Positions 1-7,833 are shown, counted from the stretch's first letter. The stretch is 12,946 nt of DNA from Alphaproteobacteria bacterium (GCA_022425565.1 JAKMFG010000333.1:1-12946); one strand, 5' to 3'. Numbers and translations are program-made. Notes: generated by a model not told the origin, from the sequence alone.

Positions 1-75
1 GAGCAAGCTCAGGGCCTCCTTACCCACTGACTCTACTGCCGACAGGCGCTGGTTTTCTGTGTCTCCAACTTGCAT
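1..75 (-). CDS. N-terminal 25 codons of an unidentified leftward gene (cut by window edge)
   Basis: Reading leftward from an ATG at 75-73, the frame stays open for 25 codons to the window edge. The peptide begins MQVGDTENQRLSAV and continues to ALSLL. A strong purine-rich ribosome-binding site (GGGAGGAG on the reverse strand, about 80-88) sits just upstream, which is the main reason to accept such a short fragment. It is divergent from the S24-type repressor gene, and the two share a short intergenic region with a palindrome. I do not recognise the protein. The visible part is hydrophilic, with no signal peptide. Without the rest of the gene no function can be given. Confidence 0.55.
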   Translation of the reverse strand, partial: MQVGDTENQRLSAVESVGKEALSLL

Positions 76-97
76 GCGCTCCTCCCTTGCGTATTTC

Positions 98-111
98 TAG
101 GAAATTTCCTA
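98..111. promoter_or_regulatory. Perfect 14-base palindrome, candidate operator between divergent genes
   Basis: TAGGAAATTTCCTA is a perfect inverted repeat with no spacer. It lies 23 bases upstream of the leftward ATG (75) and 76 bases upstream of the repressor ATG (187). Its AT-rich core stands out from the GC-rich surroundings. Symmetric sites of this size are typical operators of dimeric helix-turn-helix proteins, and the adjacent gene encodes one, so autoregulation is a natural hypothesis. The site itself is seen; its role is inferred. Confidence 0.45.
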
Positions 112-186
112 ACATGAACCCATGATCGCGCACCATTATCCGAAAGGATCAGTCCGGACCAGCGCGCGCAGGAAGGTGAATGCGGG

Positions 187-864
187 ATGAATGATGGCGC
201 CACGGTATGGCAGGGCGATCAGGCGCGTCGCGCCGTCAGGGCGGCGCTGGACGCGGCCGGACTGACCCTCAAGCAGGCATCGCGCGCGCTCGGCCGCAAC
301 GATGCCTATCTGCAACAATATCTCTATCGCGGCTCACCGCGGCAATTGCCCGAATCCCTGCGGCTCCGCCTGGCCACGCTTGCCGGGGTCGAAACCGACA
401 CCTTTCTCAATGACGAGCTTCGCGCCCTTCGCAGTGACATGCCTGCCACCGCCATCGCCGTTCCCATGTTCGATGTCAGCGCCGCCGCCGGTGGTGGGCG
501 CACGGGGCATGATGCCGGGGCGGATGGGGCCCTTGCCTTCCCGGCTTCACTGCTGCGCCGCATCACCGCCGCGCCAGCGAACGGGTTGCGGCTGATCACG
601 ATCAGTGGGGATTCAATGGCACCGACGCTCGAGCATGGCGACATGGTGATGGTCGATACAAATCGCACCAGCCCCTCGCCTCCCGGCATATTCGTCCTTG
701 ATGACGGCGTCGGTCTCGTGGCAAAGCGTGTCGATGCCATCCCCAACTCCAGACCCCAGATGTTGCGGCTGTCATCCGACAACCCTGCCTACAGCAACTA
801 TCAGCGTCGCATTGACGAGGTGCGTGTGATTGGCCGGGTCGTCTGGTTTGCCCGCAGCCTGTGA
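187..864 (+). CDS. S24/LexA-like transcriptional regulator (N-terminal HTH, C-terminal S24 peptidase domain)
   Basis: This 225-residue protein has the two-part layout of CI/LexA-like regulators. Residues about 15-65 form a helix-turn-helix-like region (LTLKQASRALGRNDAYLQQYL). Residues about 90-220 form a S24 peptidase-like domain. The nucleophile motif SGDSM places the serine at 143, followed by an acidic, hydrophobic strand (GDMVMVD). The general-base lysine is K180 (VAKRV). The 37-residue Ser-Lys spacing equals that of E. coli LexA. An Ala-Gly pair at 101-102 in a small-residue stretch could be a cleavage site, though many family members are not known to self-cleave. It likely binds DNA as a dimer in the cytoplasm. 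The start is supported by AGGAAGG at 170-176. The HTH is not the winged type of true LexA, so SOS control should not be assumed. Confidence 0.85.
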   Translation: MNDGATVWQGDQARRAVRAALDAAGLTLKQASRALGRNDAYLQQYLYRGSPRQLPESLRLRLATLAGVETDTFLNDELRALRSDMPATAIAVPMFDVSAAAGGGRTGHDAGADGALAFPASLLRRITAAPANGLRLITISGDSMAPTLEHGDMVMVDTNRTSPSPPGIFVLDDGVGLVAKRVDAIPNSRPQMLRLSSDNPAYSNYQRRIDEVRVIGRVVWFARSL

Positions 865-903
865 TACGCCCGCAGCTTCTGATACACCCGCAGCCCGTGA
901 TAC
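850..903 (+). repeat. Three tandem copies of an 18-base unit spanning a stop codon
   Basis: The unit reads approximately GCCCGCAGCCTGTGATAC and occurs at 850-867, 868-885 and 886-903, with two or three differences between copies. The first copy includes the last codons and the TGA stop of the S24 regulator gene. Because 18 is a multiple of three, each later copy repeats the same codons and an in-frame TGA. The array therefore provides three successive stops in one frame. It probably arose by local slippage or duplication of the gene's 3' end. Confidence 0.8.
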
Positions 904-927
904 CGATGTGAAAAGGATGACCCCAGC

Positions 928-2277
928 ATGAACCGCCGCAGATTTGACAGCCGACGCAACCGTGGTGGCAAGCTGCCGCGCAACACTGCGCCGGTCGAAC
1001 TGACAATCAGCCATGTCGGTGGACGCGGCGACGGGGTCGGACGCGCATCCTACAAGCACAATCATATCACCGACGAACATTCGGTCTTTGTCCCCGCAAC
1101 CCTTGCTGGAGAGCAGATCGTTGCAACACCTGTGGCCATCAGCAGTCAGGGCATCCGCGCTGTCCTTCACGAGCTCATCACACCCTCCCCCGAACGTCGC
1201 GAGCCGGACTGCGCCGCCTTTCCAGCTTGTGGCGGATGCAACTTCCAGCATTGGCAGGACGAGGCGGTTACCGCCTGGAAGCAGGATCTTGTTACCGGCT
1301 TCCTCGCCCGGGCCGGCATTCCCTGTCCCGAGATCACACCACCACATGTCGCGCCACGGCACACACGCCGCCGCGCCACTTTCCATCTGAAGCGCCTCGC
1401 GGGCGGCGTGGCCGCCGGCTTCCTCGAACGCGGCTCGGACCGTATCATCACGCCTCAGGATTGCAGCGTCCTCGACCCAGACCTGATCACCTTGCTCACC
1501 CACCTCTCGGATCTGGCAGACAGCCGCTTTCCCGTTGGTGTCAGCATCGATGCACAGGCCAACATGCTTGATAATGGCATCTGCCTTCTTCTCAGCGGGC
1601 CGGACAACTGGCACGACAGCATTCTCGAGGATCTGGCAGGATGGGCAGCGACCCGCGGCCTTGCACGCCTTTCTGTCGCCGAGGGCGATGGCGAGCCTCT
1701 GACCCTCCTTGCCCCTGCGCCGCCCGTCATCCGGCTTGGTGCCGTCGTGGTAACGCCGCCGCCGGGCGCCTTTCTTCAGGCGACAACAGACGCCGAGGCC
1801 GTATTGCAGCAGGCGGTGGCCGGAATCGTTGGTGGAGCATCGCGCGTGATGGACCTGTTTGCCGGCAGCGGCACGCTCAGCCTGCCGCTGCTGAAAGGCC
1901 TGTCGAGGCTGACCGCCGCAGAAAATGACACCGCGGCCATTGCCGCCATGAAAGCTGCCGTCGATGCGGCCGGGCTTGGCGCACAGCTCGAATGTATTCA
2001 GGTTGATCTGATGCGCGCACCGCTGACAGCAGACATGTTCGGCGATGTCGAGGCGGTCATCCTCGACCCGCCACGTGCCGGGGCGTCTGCGCAATGCGAG
2101 ATTCTTGCCACGACCGCCGTGCCATCCATCGCCATGGTGTCCTGCAATCCAGCGAGTTTCGCACGTGACGCCGCAATCCTTGTTGCCGGTGGCTATCAGT
2201 TGACTAGCCTGCAGGTAATTGACCAGTTCCGCTTCAGCAGCCATGTTGAAATCGTTGCCGGACTTGTGCGCAGCTGA
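928..2277 (+). CDS. RlmD/RumA-type 5-methyluridine RNA methyltransferase with Fe-S cluster
   Basis: This 449-residue protein matches the TrmA/RlmC/RlmD family, which transfers a methyl group from SAM to C5 of a uridine in rRNA or tRNA. A TRAM-like RNA-binding domain lies at about 22-83. A 4Fe-4S cysteine set follows: C95, C101 and C104 (CAAFPACGGC) plus C179 (PQDCSVLD). The SAM-binding loop is at 309-320 (DLFAGSGTLSLP), the LDPPRAG motif at 379-385, the catalytic nucleophile C406 in SCNPASFARD, and the general base E441 in HVE. All key residues are present and the length is normal. The cluster argues for an RlmC/RlmD-like enzyme rather than E. coli-type TrmA, but the exact target uridine cannot be read from the sequence. 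AAGGA at 914-918 supports the start. The gene is 63 bases after the S24 regulator and in the same direction. Confidence 0.92.
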   Translation: MNRRRFDSRRNRGGKLPRNTAPVELTISHVGGRGDGVGRASYKHNHITDEHSVFVPATLAGEQIVATPVAISSQGIRAVLHELITPSPERREPDCAAFPACGGCNFQHWQDEAVTAWKQDLVTGFLARAGIPCPEITPPHVAPRHTRRRATFHLKRLAGGVAAGFLERGSDRIITPQDCSVLDPDLITLLTHLSDLADSRFPVGVSIDAQANMLDNGICLLLSGPDNWHDSILEDLAGWAATRGLARLSVAEGDGEPLTLLAPAPPVIRLGAVVVTPPPGAFLQATTDAEAVLQQAVAGIVGGASRVMDLFAGSGTLSLPLLKGLSRLTAAENDTAAIAAMKAAVDAAGLGAQLECIQVDLMRAPLTADMFGDVEAVILDPPRAGASAQCEILATTAVPSIAMVSCNPASFARDAAILVAGGYQLTSLQVIDQFRFSSHVEIVAGLVRS

Positions 2278-2304
2278 TCGAAACGACATGTCGGACAGCA
2301 CCAT

Positions 2305-2541
2305 ATGAAAAAGCGATCTGTCAGCATCAGGGGGCACCGCACAAGCCTGTCACTCGAGGACGGGTTTTGGCAGGAACTGGCACGAATTGCCCAGCTTCGC
2401 GGCACATCCGTCGCAAGCCTGATCACAGAGATCGACAACAGTCGCGGTGGCGGCCTGTCTTCGGCCGTCCGGCTGTTCGTGCTCGACACGCTCAAGCAAG
2501 AGGTCGCCGCTTGCAGGACAAATGCATCGTCCATAGATTGA
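2305..2541 (+). CDS. Small ribbon-helix-helix domain protein
   Basis: This 78-residue protein resembles the proteobacterial family of stand-alone ribbon-helix-helix proteins (Pfam RHH_4-like). A short basic start (KKRSVSIRGHRTSLSLE) could form the DNA-contacting beta strand. It is followed by a helix (DGFWQELARIAQLRG), a turn, and a second helix (TSVASLITEIDNSR). The C-terminal part (SSAVRLFVLDTLKQ) is probably helical too. Such proteins usually dimerise and bind DNA, but this subfamily is largely uncharacterised and no target can be named. It starts 27 bases after the methyltransferase stop and ends 48 bases before the amidotransferase-like gene, so it is probably co-transcribed. The upstream ribosome-binding site is weak. 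No toxin-like partner adjoins it, so an antitoxin role is not supported. Confidence 0.8.
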   Translation: MKKRSVSIRGHRTSLSLEDGFWQELARIAQLRGTSVASLITEIDNSRGGGLSSAVRLFVLDTLKQEVAACRTNASSID

Positions 2542-2589
2542 TAGCCTGACATTGAAAACGGAAAGAGTCCCGTTCCGGAGGACGCCACC

Positions 2590-3315
2590 ATGCATATCGC
2601 GATTTTGGAAACCGGCCGCATCAACGAGGCCATTGCCGACCAGTTTGACCGGTACCCAGAAATGTTCCGCACCATGTTTGAACGGGCTGGCGCCACCGAC
2701 TTTGAGTTGTCGACGGTTGCTGTCGTGGATGGCGAGTTGCCAGCGCATGCGGATGATTTCGACGGCTATCTCGTTACCGGCTCGGCTGCCGGCGTTTATG
2801 ATGATTTCGACTGGATCGCCCCTCTCATGGAATTCCTGCGCAGCGCCCATGCTGCAGACAAGCCGTTGGTCGGTGTCTGTTTCGGCCATCAGGTGATTGC
2901 CCATGCGCTTGGCGGGCGAACCGAGAAATGGCATGACGGCTGGGGTCTCGGCGTTTACGACGTAGCGCTCGACAGCGCGCCCTCATGGATGCCGGCAAAA
3001 GACAGCGTCAGGCTTATTCATATCCATCAGGACCAGGTTGTCGCTGTGCCGCAGGATGCGACGCTGATCGGCAGCACATCCTTCTGCACCAACGCGATGT
3101 TCCATATGGGGGACAATGTTTTCTGCATGCAGGGGCACCCCGAATTCACTCCGGACTACACCGCGTCCCTGATGGAAACACGGCGCGACCGGATGGGAGA
3201 CGACCGGGTTGATCATGCTCTTCATACGCTTGAGGACGATCATGAAGGCGTCGACATCGCCGGATGGATCGCGACCTTCTTCCGCCAGCATGCGCAGAAC
3301 CGCGCTGCGGCCTAG
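2590..3315 (+). CDS. Class I glutamine amidotransferase-like protein (GMP synthase-like fold)
   Basis: The 241-residue protein is a stand-alone class I glutamine amidotransferase domain. The nucleophile elbow is GVCFGHQ with C97. The remaining triad residues are H183 and E185 in QGHPEF. The oxyanion-side motif VTGSAAGVYD is at 62-71. The length fits single-domain GATase1 proteins, which lack the synthetase half of GuaA. Members of this group hydrolyse glutamine or other gamma-glutamyl bonds, and some plant relatives act as gamma-glutamyl peptidases on glutathione conjugates. Which applies here is not visible. GGAGG at 2577-2581, eight bases before the ATG, supports the start. The next gene, 38 bases downstream, is an oxoprolinase/hydantoinase-family protein, which hints at gamma-glutamyl or 5-oxoproline chemistry (inference). 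No signal peptide is seen, so it should be cytoplasmic. Confidence 0.88.
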   Translation: MHIAILETGRINEAIADQFDRYPEMFRTMFERAGATDFELSTVAVVDGELPAHADDFDGYLVTGSAAGVYDDFDWIAPLMEFLRSAHAADKPLVGVCFGHQVIAHALGGRTEKWHDGWGLGVYDVALDSAPSWMPAKDSVRLIHIHQDQVVAVPQDATLIGSTSFCTNAMFHMGDNVFCMQGHPEFTPDYTASLMETRRDRMGDDRVDHALHTLEDDHEGVDIAGWIATFFRQHAQNRAAA

Positions 3316-3353
3316 CTTTCCCGTCACCCCCTGAACCAGCCGGGACCAGTGCC

Positions 3354-5357
3354 ATGACTCTTGTGATCGGGCTAGACACCGGCGGCACCTACACAGATGC
3401 CGCTCTCCTCGACACTGCCGCAGGAACCGTCCGCGCGACCGGCAAGTCCCTGACCACGCGTGACGACCTGTCGATCGGCGTCGGCGGCGCCATCCGCCGC
3501 GTTCTTGAGGATTTCGACGGCAGCGCGGCCAATATTGGCCTTGTTTCGCTATCGACCACGCTTGCCACCAACGCTGTTGTCGAGGGTGTCGGCGGACGGG
3601 TCGGCCTTCTCATGATCGGGTTCGACGAGACATCGCTGCAGCGCGCCGATCTCGCCCGCGCCCTCGGACAGGACCCTGTCTTTTTCATCAATGGCGGCCA
3701 TGCCGCAGACGGTGCGCCCCAGGCACAGCTTGACGAGGCGGCCATCCGCGAGGCGGTCAACGCAACCGAAGGCGATGTGTCCGCCTATGCCGTTGCGGGA
3801 CATTTCGCGACCCGCAATCCAGCCCATGAAAGCCGTGCCCGCGATCTGCTTCGCACCCTGACTGGCGCCCCGGTGACCTGCAGCCACGAGCTGTCTTCCT
3901 CGCTTGGCGGCCCCCGCCGTGCCCTGACGGCGGTGCTGAATGCACGGCTGATCAATCTCCTCGACCGGCTTGTTGCCGCGACCGAGGGGATCATGGCGGA
4001 TGAAGATCTGTCCTGCCCGCTCATGGTGGTGAAGGGTGATGGCTCGCTGCTCGAATCCGGCTATGCACGATCCCGACCGGTTGAAACCGTTCTGTCTGGT
4101 CCGGCAGCCAGCCTTGCCGGCGCCGCCTTCCTTGCCGGGGCCCGCACCGCCATGGTTGCTGATATCGGTGGCACCACCACCGACATCGCCCTCCTGCAGA
4201 ATGGCGCGCCTCGGCTGAAGCCCGACGGAGCGCTGGTTGGCGGCTGGCAGACTATGGTCGAGGCAGCTGACATCCGCACATGCGGGCTTGGCGGTGACAG
4301 CGAGGTCGCCCCCGTCGGTCGTGGCACCTCGGGCGGCCTCACTCTTGGGCCGCGGCGTGCCGTGCCGCTGTCATTGCTTGCCACGCAATGGCCGGAGGTC
4401 AAGGACAAGCTGGCCGAACAGCTTGCCATTGCCGTGCCGATGTCGACAGATGCCCGCTTTGTCATGCCGCTGCTGCCGAACGGCGTTCCTGCCTGGCTGA
4501 CCCGCTCCGAGGCACGGCTTGCTGCCAAGGCAATCGAGATGGGACCGTCCAGCGTGGCGGAAATTGCCGGAACCCAGCTTGCTCTCGGCGCTGTCGACAG
4601 GCTGATTGGTCGCGGGCTCCTGACGCTTGCTACCTTCACCCCGACAGATGCCCTTCACGTCACTGGCGATTTCACCGGTTTCGATGCAGAGGCGGCGCTG
4701 CTTGGCGCAAAGCTGATTGCGCGCCAGAAGACAGGGATCGGTCAGCCGATCGCCGAGACGCCCGAGGAACTGGCAAGCCGCACGCTGTCAGAGCTTCACC
4801 GGCGCACCGGCCTTGCCCTGATGGATGCCGCACTGGCACATGACGGTGCCGGTGAGATGCAGGCAACCAATAACCCGCTTCTGGCCAATCTTTACCGTGA
4901 CGACACAACCAGAAAAGACAGTCTTGTAAACCTGTCACTGGAACTCGGCACCGGGCTTGTCGCACTTGGCGCCTCGGCAGCAACGCACTATCCGCATGTG
5001 GCCGACCGCATGGGGATTGAGCTGACGGTTCCCAACCATGCCGAGGTGGCCGGCGCTGTTGGCGCGGCAGCAGGCTCTGTTCGCCAACGTGTGATGATCT
5101 CGGTAACCCAGCCTTCCGAGGGACGCTACCGCGTGCATCTTCCAGGAGGCCCCAAGGACCTTGGCGTCATGGACGAGGCACTTGCCTCGGCCCGCGAGGT
5201 CGCCAGCCAGCTGGCCGAGGAACGGGCCCGCAAGGCAGGCGCCGCCAGCGTGAGCATCGATATAAGCGAAGACATCAAGCTGGTGCCGCTTGGTGGCGGC
5301 AAGGAACTGTTCATCGAAGCACTGGTTCAGGCGACAGCCGACGGCGCTGCTGCCTGA
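3354..5357 (+). CDS. Hydantoinase/5-oxoprolinase family protein (HyuA-like subunit)
   Basis: The start chosen (ATG 3354) gives 667 residues beginning MTLVIGLDTGGTYTDAALLD, the typical HyuA N-terminus with its ASKHA-type phosphate-binding loop at 6-15. An in-frame ATG 90 bases upstream lies inside the preceding gene and is unlikely. A second nucleotide-binding motif, ADIGGTTTDIALL, is at 269-281. GLGGDSEV is at 311-318 and a C-terminal VPNHAEVAGAVGAA stretch is at 559-572. HyuA proteins use ATP to open cyclic amides or to carboxylate ketones, normally with a HyuB partner. No HyuB-like gene lies in this window, so either it is elsewhere or this protein works alone. It follows the amidotransferase-like gene by 38 bases, suggesting co-transcription. 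The substrate (hydantoin, 5-oxoproline, acetone-like ketone or other) cannot be decided. Confidence 0.88.
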   Translation: MTLVIGLDTGGTYTDAALLDTAAGTVRATGKSLTTRDDLSIGVGGAIRRVLEDFDGSAANIGLVSLSTTLATNAVVEGVGGRVGLLMIGFDETSLQRADLARALGQDPVFFINGGHAADGAPQAQLDEAAIREAVNATEGDVSAYAVAGHFATRNPAHESRARDLLRTLTGAPVTCSHELSSSLGGPRRALTAVLNARLINLLDRLVAATEGIMADEDLSCPLMVVKGDGSLLESGYARSRPVETVLSGPAASLAGAAFLAGARTAMVADIGGTTTDIALLQNGAPRLKPDGALVGGWQTMVEAADIRTCGLGGDSEVAPVGRGTSGGLTLGPRRAVPLSLLATQWPEVKDKLAEQLAIAVPMSTDARFVMPLLPNGVPAWLTRSEARLAAKAIEMGPSSVAEIAGTQLALGAVDRLIGRGLLTLATFTPTDALHVTGDFTGFDAEAALLGAKLIARQKTGIGQPIAETPEELASRTLSELHRRTGLALMDAALAHDGAGEMQATNNPLLANLYRDDTTRKDSLVNLSLELGTGLVALGASAATHYPHVADRMGIELTVPNHAEVAGAVGAAAGSVRQRVMISVTQPSEGRYRVHLPGGPKDLGVMDEALASAREVASQLAEERARKAGAASVSIDISEDIKLVPLGGGKELFIEALVQATADGAAA

Positions 5358-5461
5358 AAACAGCACTCACTTCCCCGATTTACATTTGATTAACCTGCCT
5401 GCGTTACCCTGCGGCCTTACGGGCGGCGACGATGCTGCTTGCCGAATATGGGACAGGCAAT

Positions 5462-6028
5462 ATGACATCTATCCTGATCTTTGCCGGATCAGCCCGGAAC
5501 GGTGCTTTTTCGAAACAGCTTGCTGCTGCGGCCACTACCATTGTGGCAGAGGCAGGCACCAAACCGACGCTAATCGATCTCGCTGATTTTGAGACGCCGC
5601 TATACAATGCGGATCTGGAGGACGGCTCTGGAATCCCGCAATCCGTTCTTGATTTTCGACGTCTTGTGGCGAGCCACCACGGGCTGATGATTGCCACTCC
5701 GGAATATAACGGCTTTGTTACGCCGCTGATACTCAACATGCTGTGCTGGGCCTCACGCCCGTCACCGGGCGATGATTTCGGATCTGTCTTTCAGACAAAG
5801 CCAGTTGCCCTGATGGCCGCCAGCCCAGGGCGGCTTGGCGGAGTTCGTGTCATACCAAGGCTCCGTGATGTCTTTGCCGAACTCGGGATGGTCCCGGTGC
5901 CCGGTTTCGTCACGGTTCCGGCAGCAGCATCAGCCTTTACCCCCCGCGGCAGGCTGGCTGACGACACTGCCGAGACAGGTCTTGTTGCGCTCGCAGACAG
6001 GCTGCTCGAGGCAAGCCGGCCCAGATAA
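5462..6028 (+). CDS. NAD(P)H-dependent FMN reductase (flavodoxin-like fold)
   Basis: From ATG 5462 the product is 188 residues and starts MTSILIFAGSARNGAFSKQL, the conserved beta strand plus FMN-phosphate loop of this family (9-20). TPEYNG at 79-84 is the second flavin-contact motif, and ASPGRLGG at 120-127 is the third. An in-frame ATG at 5432 would add ten residues ahead of the first beta strand, which is not typical, so the internal start is preferred. Family members reduce FMN, quinones, azo dyes or chromate using NAD(P)H. The physiological acceptor is not readable. The gap of 104 bases from the oxoprolinase-like gene allows an independent promoter. It converges on the secreted-protein gene with only 21 bases between the stops. 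No obvious hairpin terminator is seen there. Confidence 0.9.
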   Translation: MTSILIFAGSARNGAFSKQLAAAATTIVAEAGTKPTLIDLADFETPLYNADLEDGSGIPQSVLDFRRLVASHHGLMIATPEYNGFVTPLILNMLCWASRPSPGDDFGSVFQTKPVALMAASPGRLGGVRVIPRLRDVFAELGMVPVPGFVTVPAAASAFTPRGRLADDTAETGLVALADRLLEASRPR

Positions 6029-6049
6029 CATTCAGGCGATGATGGAAAA

Positions 6050-6727
6050 TCAGAAGGTGCGCTGGCGCACAGGCATGCAGACGGCTTCGTAGCTTTTCTC
6101 GTCACGAAGCTGGACCTTGCTCGGGCGGATGGCACCGGGAATTTTGTGGTCCTTGACGCGGCTTTCACCCCAAACAAGGCTCAGGCTGCCATTGATCCGA
6201 TCAAGTCGCATATCGACAGTCGCCACGAGTTCGCGCGTCGGCACCAGCGGCTTGCCATCAACACGGGCCCGAATGATCGGGCCTCGCTCGGTTGATTGAT
6301 GAAGCGTGATCGCATCGGCTGTGGCATCGATCTTCAGGTCGTCAGCAGGCATCTCGGTGCGCGCGTTCTCGGCACCGGCCAGCTTTCCGGCCGTTACCAG
6401 CCCCGGCACGGCCGCCATGGTTGTCACAGTCTCGTCCTCGGCCATCTCTGCGGCCTCGATCATCAGCGCATAGGTCTGGAGCGGCATCTTCATGTCGCCC
6501 TCATAGGCCTGCAGCCTGACCTCGACGAACTGGCCTTCATGTTCGACAAGCGCAACATGCATTGTGCCGCCGAACATATCCTCGGCAACCGAATCAATGC
6601 TGGCCTCCTGCGTGCGGTACTCACCTTCGCAGACCAGGCCGATCGACGACGCGGATACGGCCGCCGGCGCACAGAAGCACGCCACCAGCGCAAGACCCAT
6701 CCCGAATTTGTTCGCTTTCCTGAACAT
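6050..6727 (-). CDS. Predicted secreted protein of unknown function
   Basis: The 225-residue product has a clear Sec-type signal peptide. It starts with a basic MFRKANK, followed by a hydrophobic stretch of about 15 residues (GMGLALVACFCAPA). A likely signal peptidase I site follows AVSA at residue 26. The mature part is hydrophilic and looks mostly beta. It contains two cysteines, C33 (GLVCEG) near its start and C217 (EAVCMP) near its end, which could form a disulfide bond in the periplasm. I do not recognise the family. It lies 63 bases after the dehydratase gene in the same direction. An AT-rich stretch (about 6738-6750) just upstream of its start could instead hold its own promoter. The ribosome-binding site is weak. 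Confidence 0.75.
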   Translation of the reverse strand: MFRKANKFGMGLALVACFCAPAAVSASSIGLVCEGEYRTQEASIDSVAEDMFGGTMHVALVEHEGQFVEVRLQAYEGDMKMPLQTYALMIEAAEMAEDETVTTMAAVPGLVTAGKLAGAENARTEMPADDLKIDATADAITLHQSTERGPIIRARVDGKPLVPTRELVATVDMRLDRINGSLSLVWGESRVKDHKIPGAIRPSKVQLRDEKSYEAVCMPVRQRTF

Positions 6728-6790
6728 TCGGGAAAACTAAATTAATTAACGAATTGCGCAAAAGCCTTTGGTCGTGCCTGAAATCCAGCC

Positions 6791-7786
6791 TCAGGCGGGC
6801 GGCACCGGCAGGCTGGCCTCTCTCGTATAGCTATCGAACCGCTCCGGGCCGATGTTGGAGCCGCAGGCCAGCACACCGACCCGCTTGCCCGCCGCGCGTT
6901 CGCGAAGCGGCCCAAGCACCGAGCCCAGCGATGCCGTACAGGCCGGCTCGGCAATGATGTTCAGCGTATGACGCATCAGAAGCATCGTGTCTGCCATCAG
7001 GCTGTCTGGAATGGTGATCAGTTCATCCACATTCTCTCTGGCGAGGGCCATCGATTCTGCAAGCGCCATCGGGGCGCCGAGGCTGTCGGCAATTGTGTTG
7101 ATGCTGTCCAGGGTCTCAGGCCTGCCGGATGCGAAACTGCGTGACATGCTGTTCGCCCCTTCCGGTTCAACGCCGATGATCAGCGTGTCAGGGCTCATCT
7201 TCCGGATGGCGGCTGCCATGCCGGCGATCAGGCCGCCGCCGCCGACAGGCAGCACCACCATATCGAGCGGTGGCATGTCCTCAACCATCTCTGCGCCGCA
7301 GGTGGCAGCACCATAGGCCATGTTCATATCATTGAAGGGATGCAGAATCTTGCGCCCTTCTTCTGCCTCGATCCTGTCCAACATCGGCAGGGCGGCAGCG
7401 ATTCCGTCGACCAGCACCACCTCGGCACCCAGGTCGCGACATCCCTGTATCCGGTAGGGATCAGCTGTTTTCGACATGACCACCTTTGCCGGCACGCCTT
7501 GCGACTGTGCCGCCCAGGCAAGCGCCAGCGCGAAATTGCCACCGGAAAATCCGGCTACGCCACGTTGCCGCTGTGCGTCGTCAAGCCAGTCGATGCCAAG
7601 GCAGGATCCACGCGCCTTGAAGGAACCTGTATGCTGGAACAGTTCGAGCTTGATGAAGAGCTCGGCATTCTCGGGAATATAGGGGGCGATCTTGCTGCCA
7701 CAGAGTGGCATCGCCGGGGTGTGGATCACCCGCCCGGCAAGGGCGTCGCGGGCAGCGGCAATCCGGTCATAATCGAAATCAGTCAT
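6791..7786 (-). CDS. PLP-dependent threonine/serine dehydratase family enzyme (fold type II)
   Basis: The 331-residue protein has the full fold-type II dehydratase layout. The PLP-binding lysine is K57 in GSFKARGS. The substrate-carboxylate loop at 81-85 reads SGGNF, where family members usually have SxGNH. The glycine-rich phosphate loop VGGGGLIAGM is at 181-190, and the PLP-ring contact ACGSNI is at 307-312. Such enzymes deaminate serine, threonine or beta-hydroxyaspartate to keto acids and ammonia. The short single-domain form, without an ACT regulatory domain, is the catabolic type. ATG 7786 was chosen because MTDFDYDRIAAA matches the family N-terminus. An upstream in-frame ATG at 7837 overlaps the FGE stop as ATGA and could allow translational coupling with a 17-residue extension. 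Its substrate and link to the sulfatase genes are unknown. Confidence 0.88.
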   Translation of the reverse strand: MTDFDYDRIAAARDALAGRVIHTPAMPLCGSKIAPYIPENAELFIKLELFQHTGSFKARGSCLGIDWLDDAQRQRGVAGFSGGNFALALAWAAQSQGVPAKVVMSKTADPYRIQGCRDLGAEVVLVDGIAAALPMLDRIEAEEGRKILHPFNDMNMAYGAATCGAEMVEDMPPLDMVVLPVGGGGLIAGMAAAIRKMSPDTLIIGVEPEGANSMSRSFASGRPETLDSINTIADSLGAPMALAESMALARENVDELITIPDSLMADTMLLMRHTLNIIAEPACTASLGSVLGPLRERAAGKRVGVLACGSNIGPERFDSYTREASLPVPPA

Positions 7787-7833
7787 GGCGGGACGGTACC
7801 AATCGCCAGCCGCGGCCGTCAATCGGCGAAAGC

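Noticed and set aside
772..2337. A 521-codon open frame on the reverse strand opposite the RNA methyltransferase gene
   Set aside because: The forward frame has every conserved methyltransferase motif. The reverse frame has a composition typical of an antisense shadow in GC-rich DNA and no recognisable domain.
2305..2541. Ribbon-helix-helix protein as an antitoxin
   Set aside because: No small toxin-like gene is next to it. The neighbours are housekeeping-type enzymes, and the family is common as a stand-alone gene.
3264..3353. Thirty-residue N-terminal extension of the oxoprolinase-like protein
   Set aside because: It lies mostly within the 3' end of the preceding gene, and the family N-terminus starts right at the ATG at 3354.
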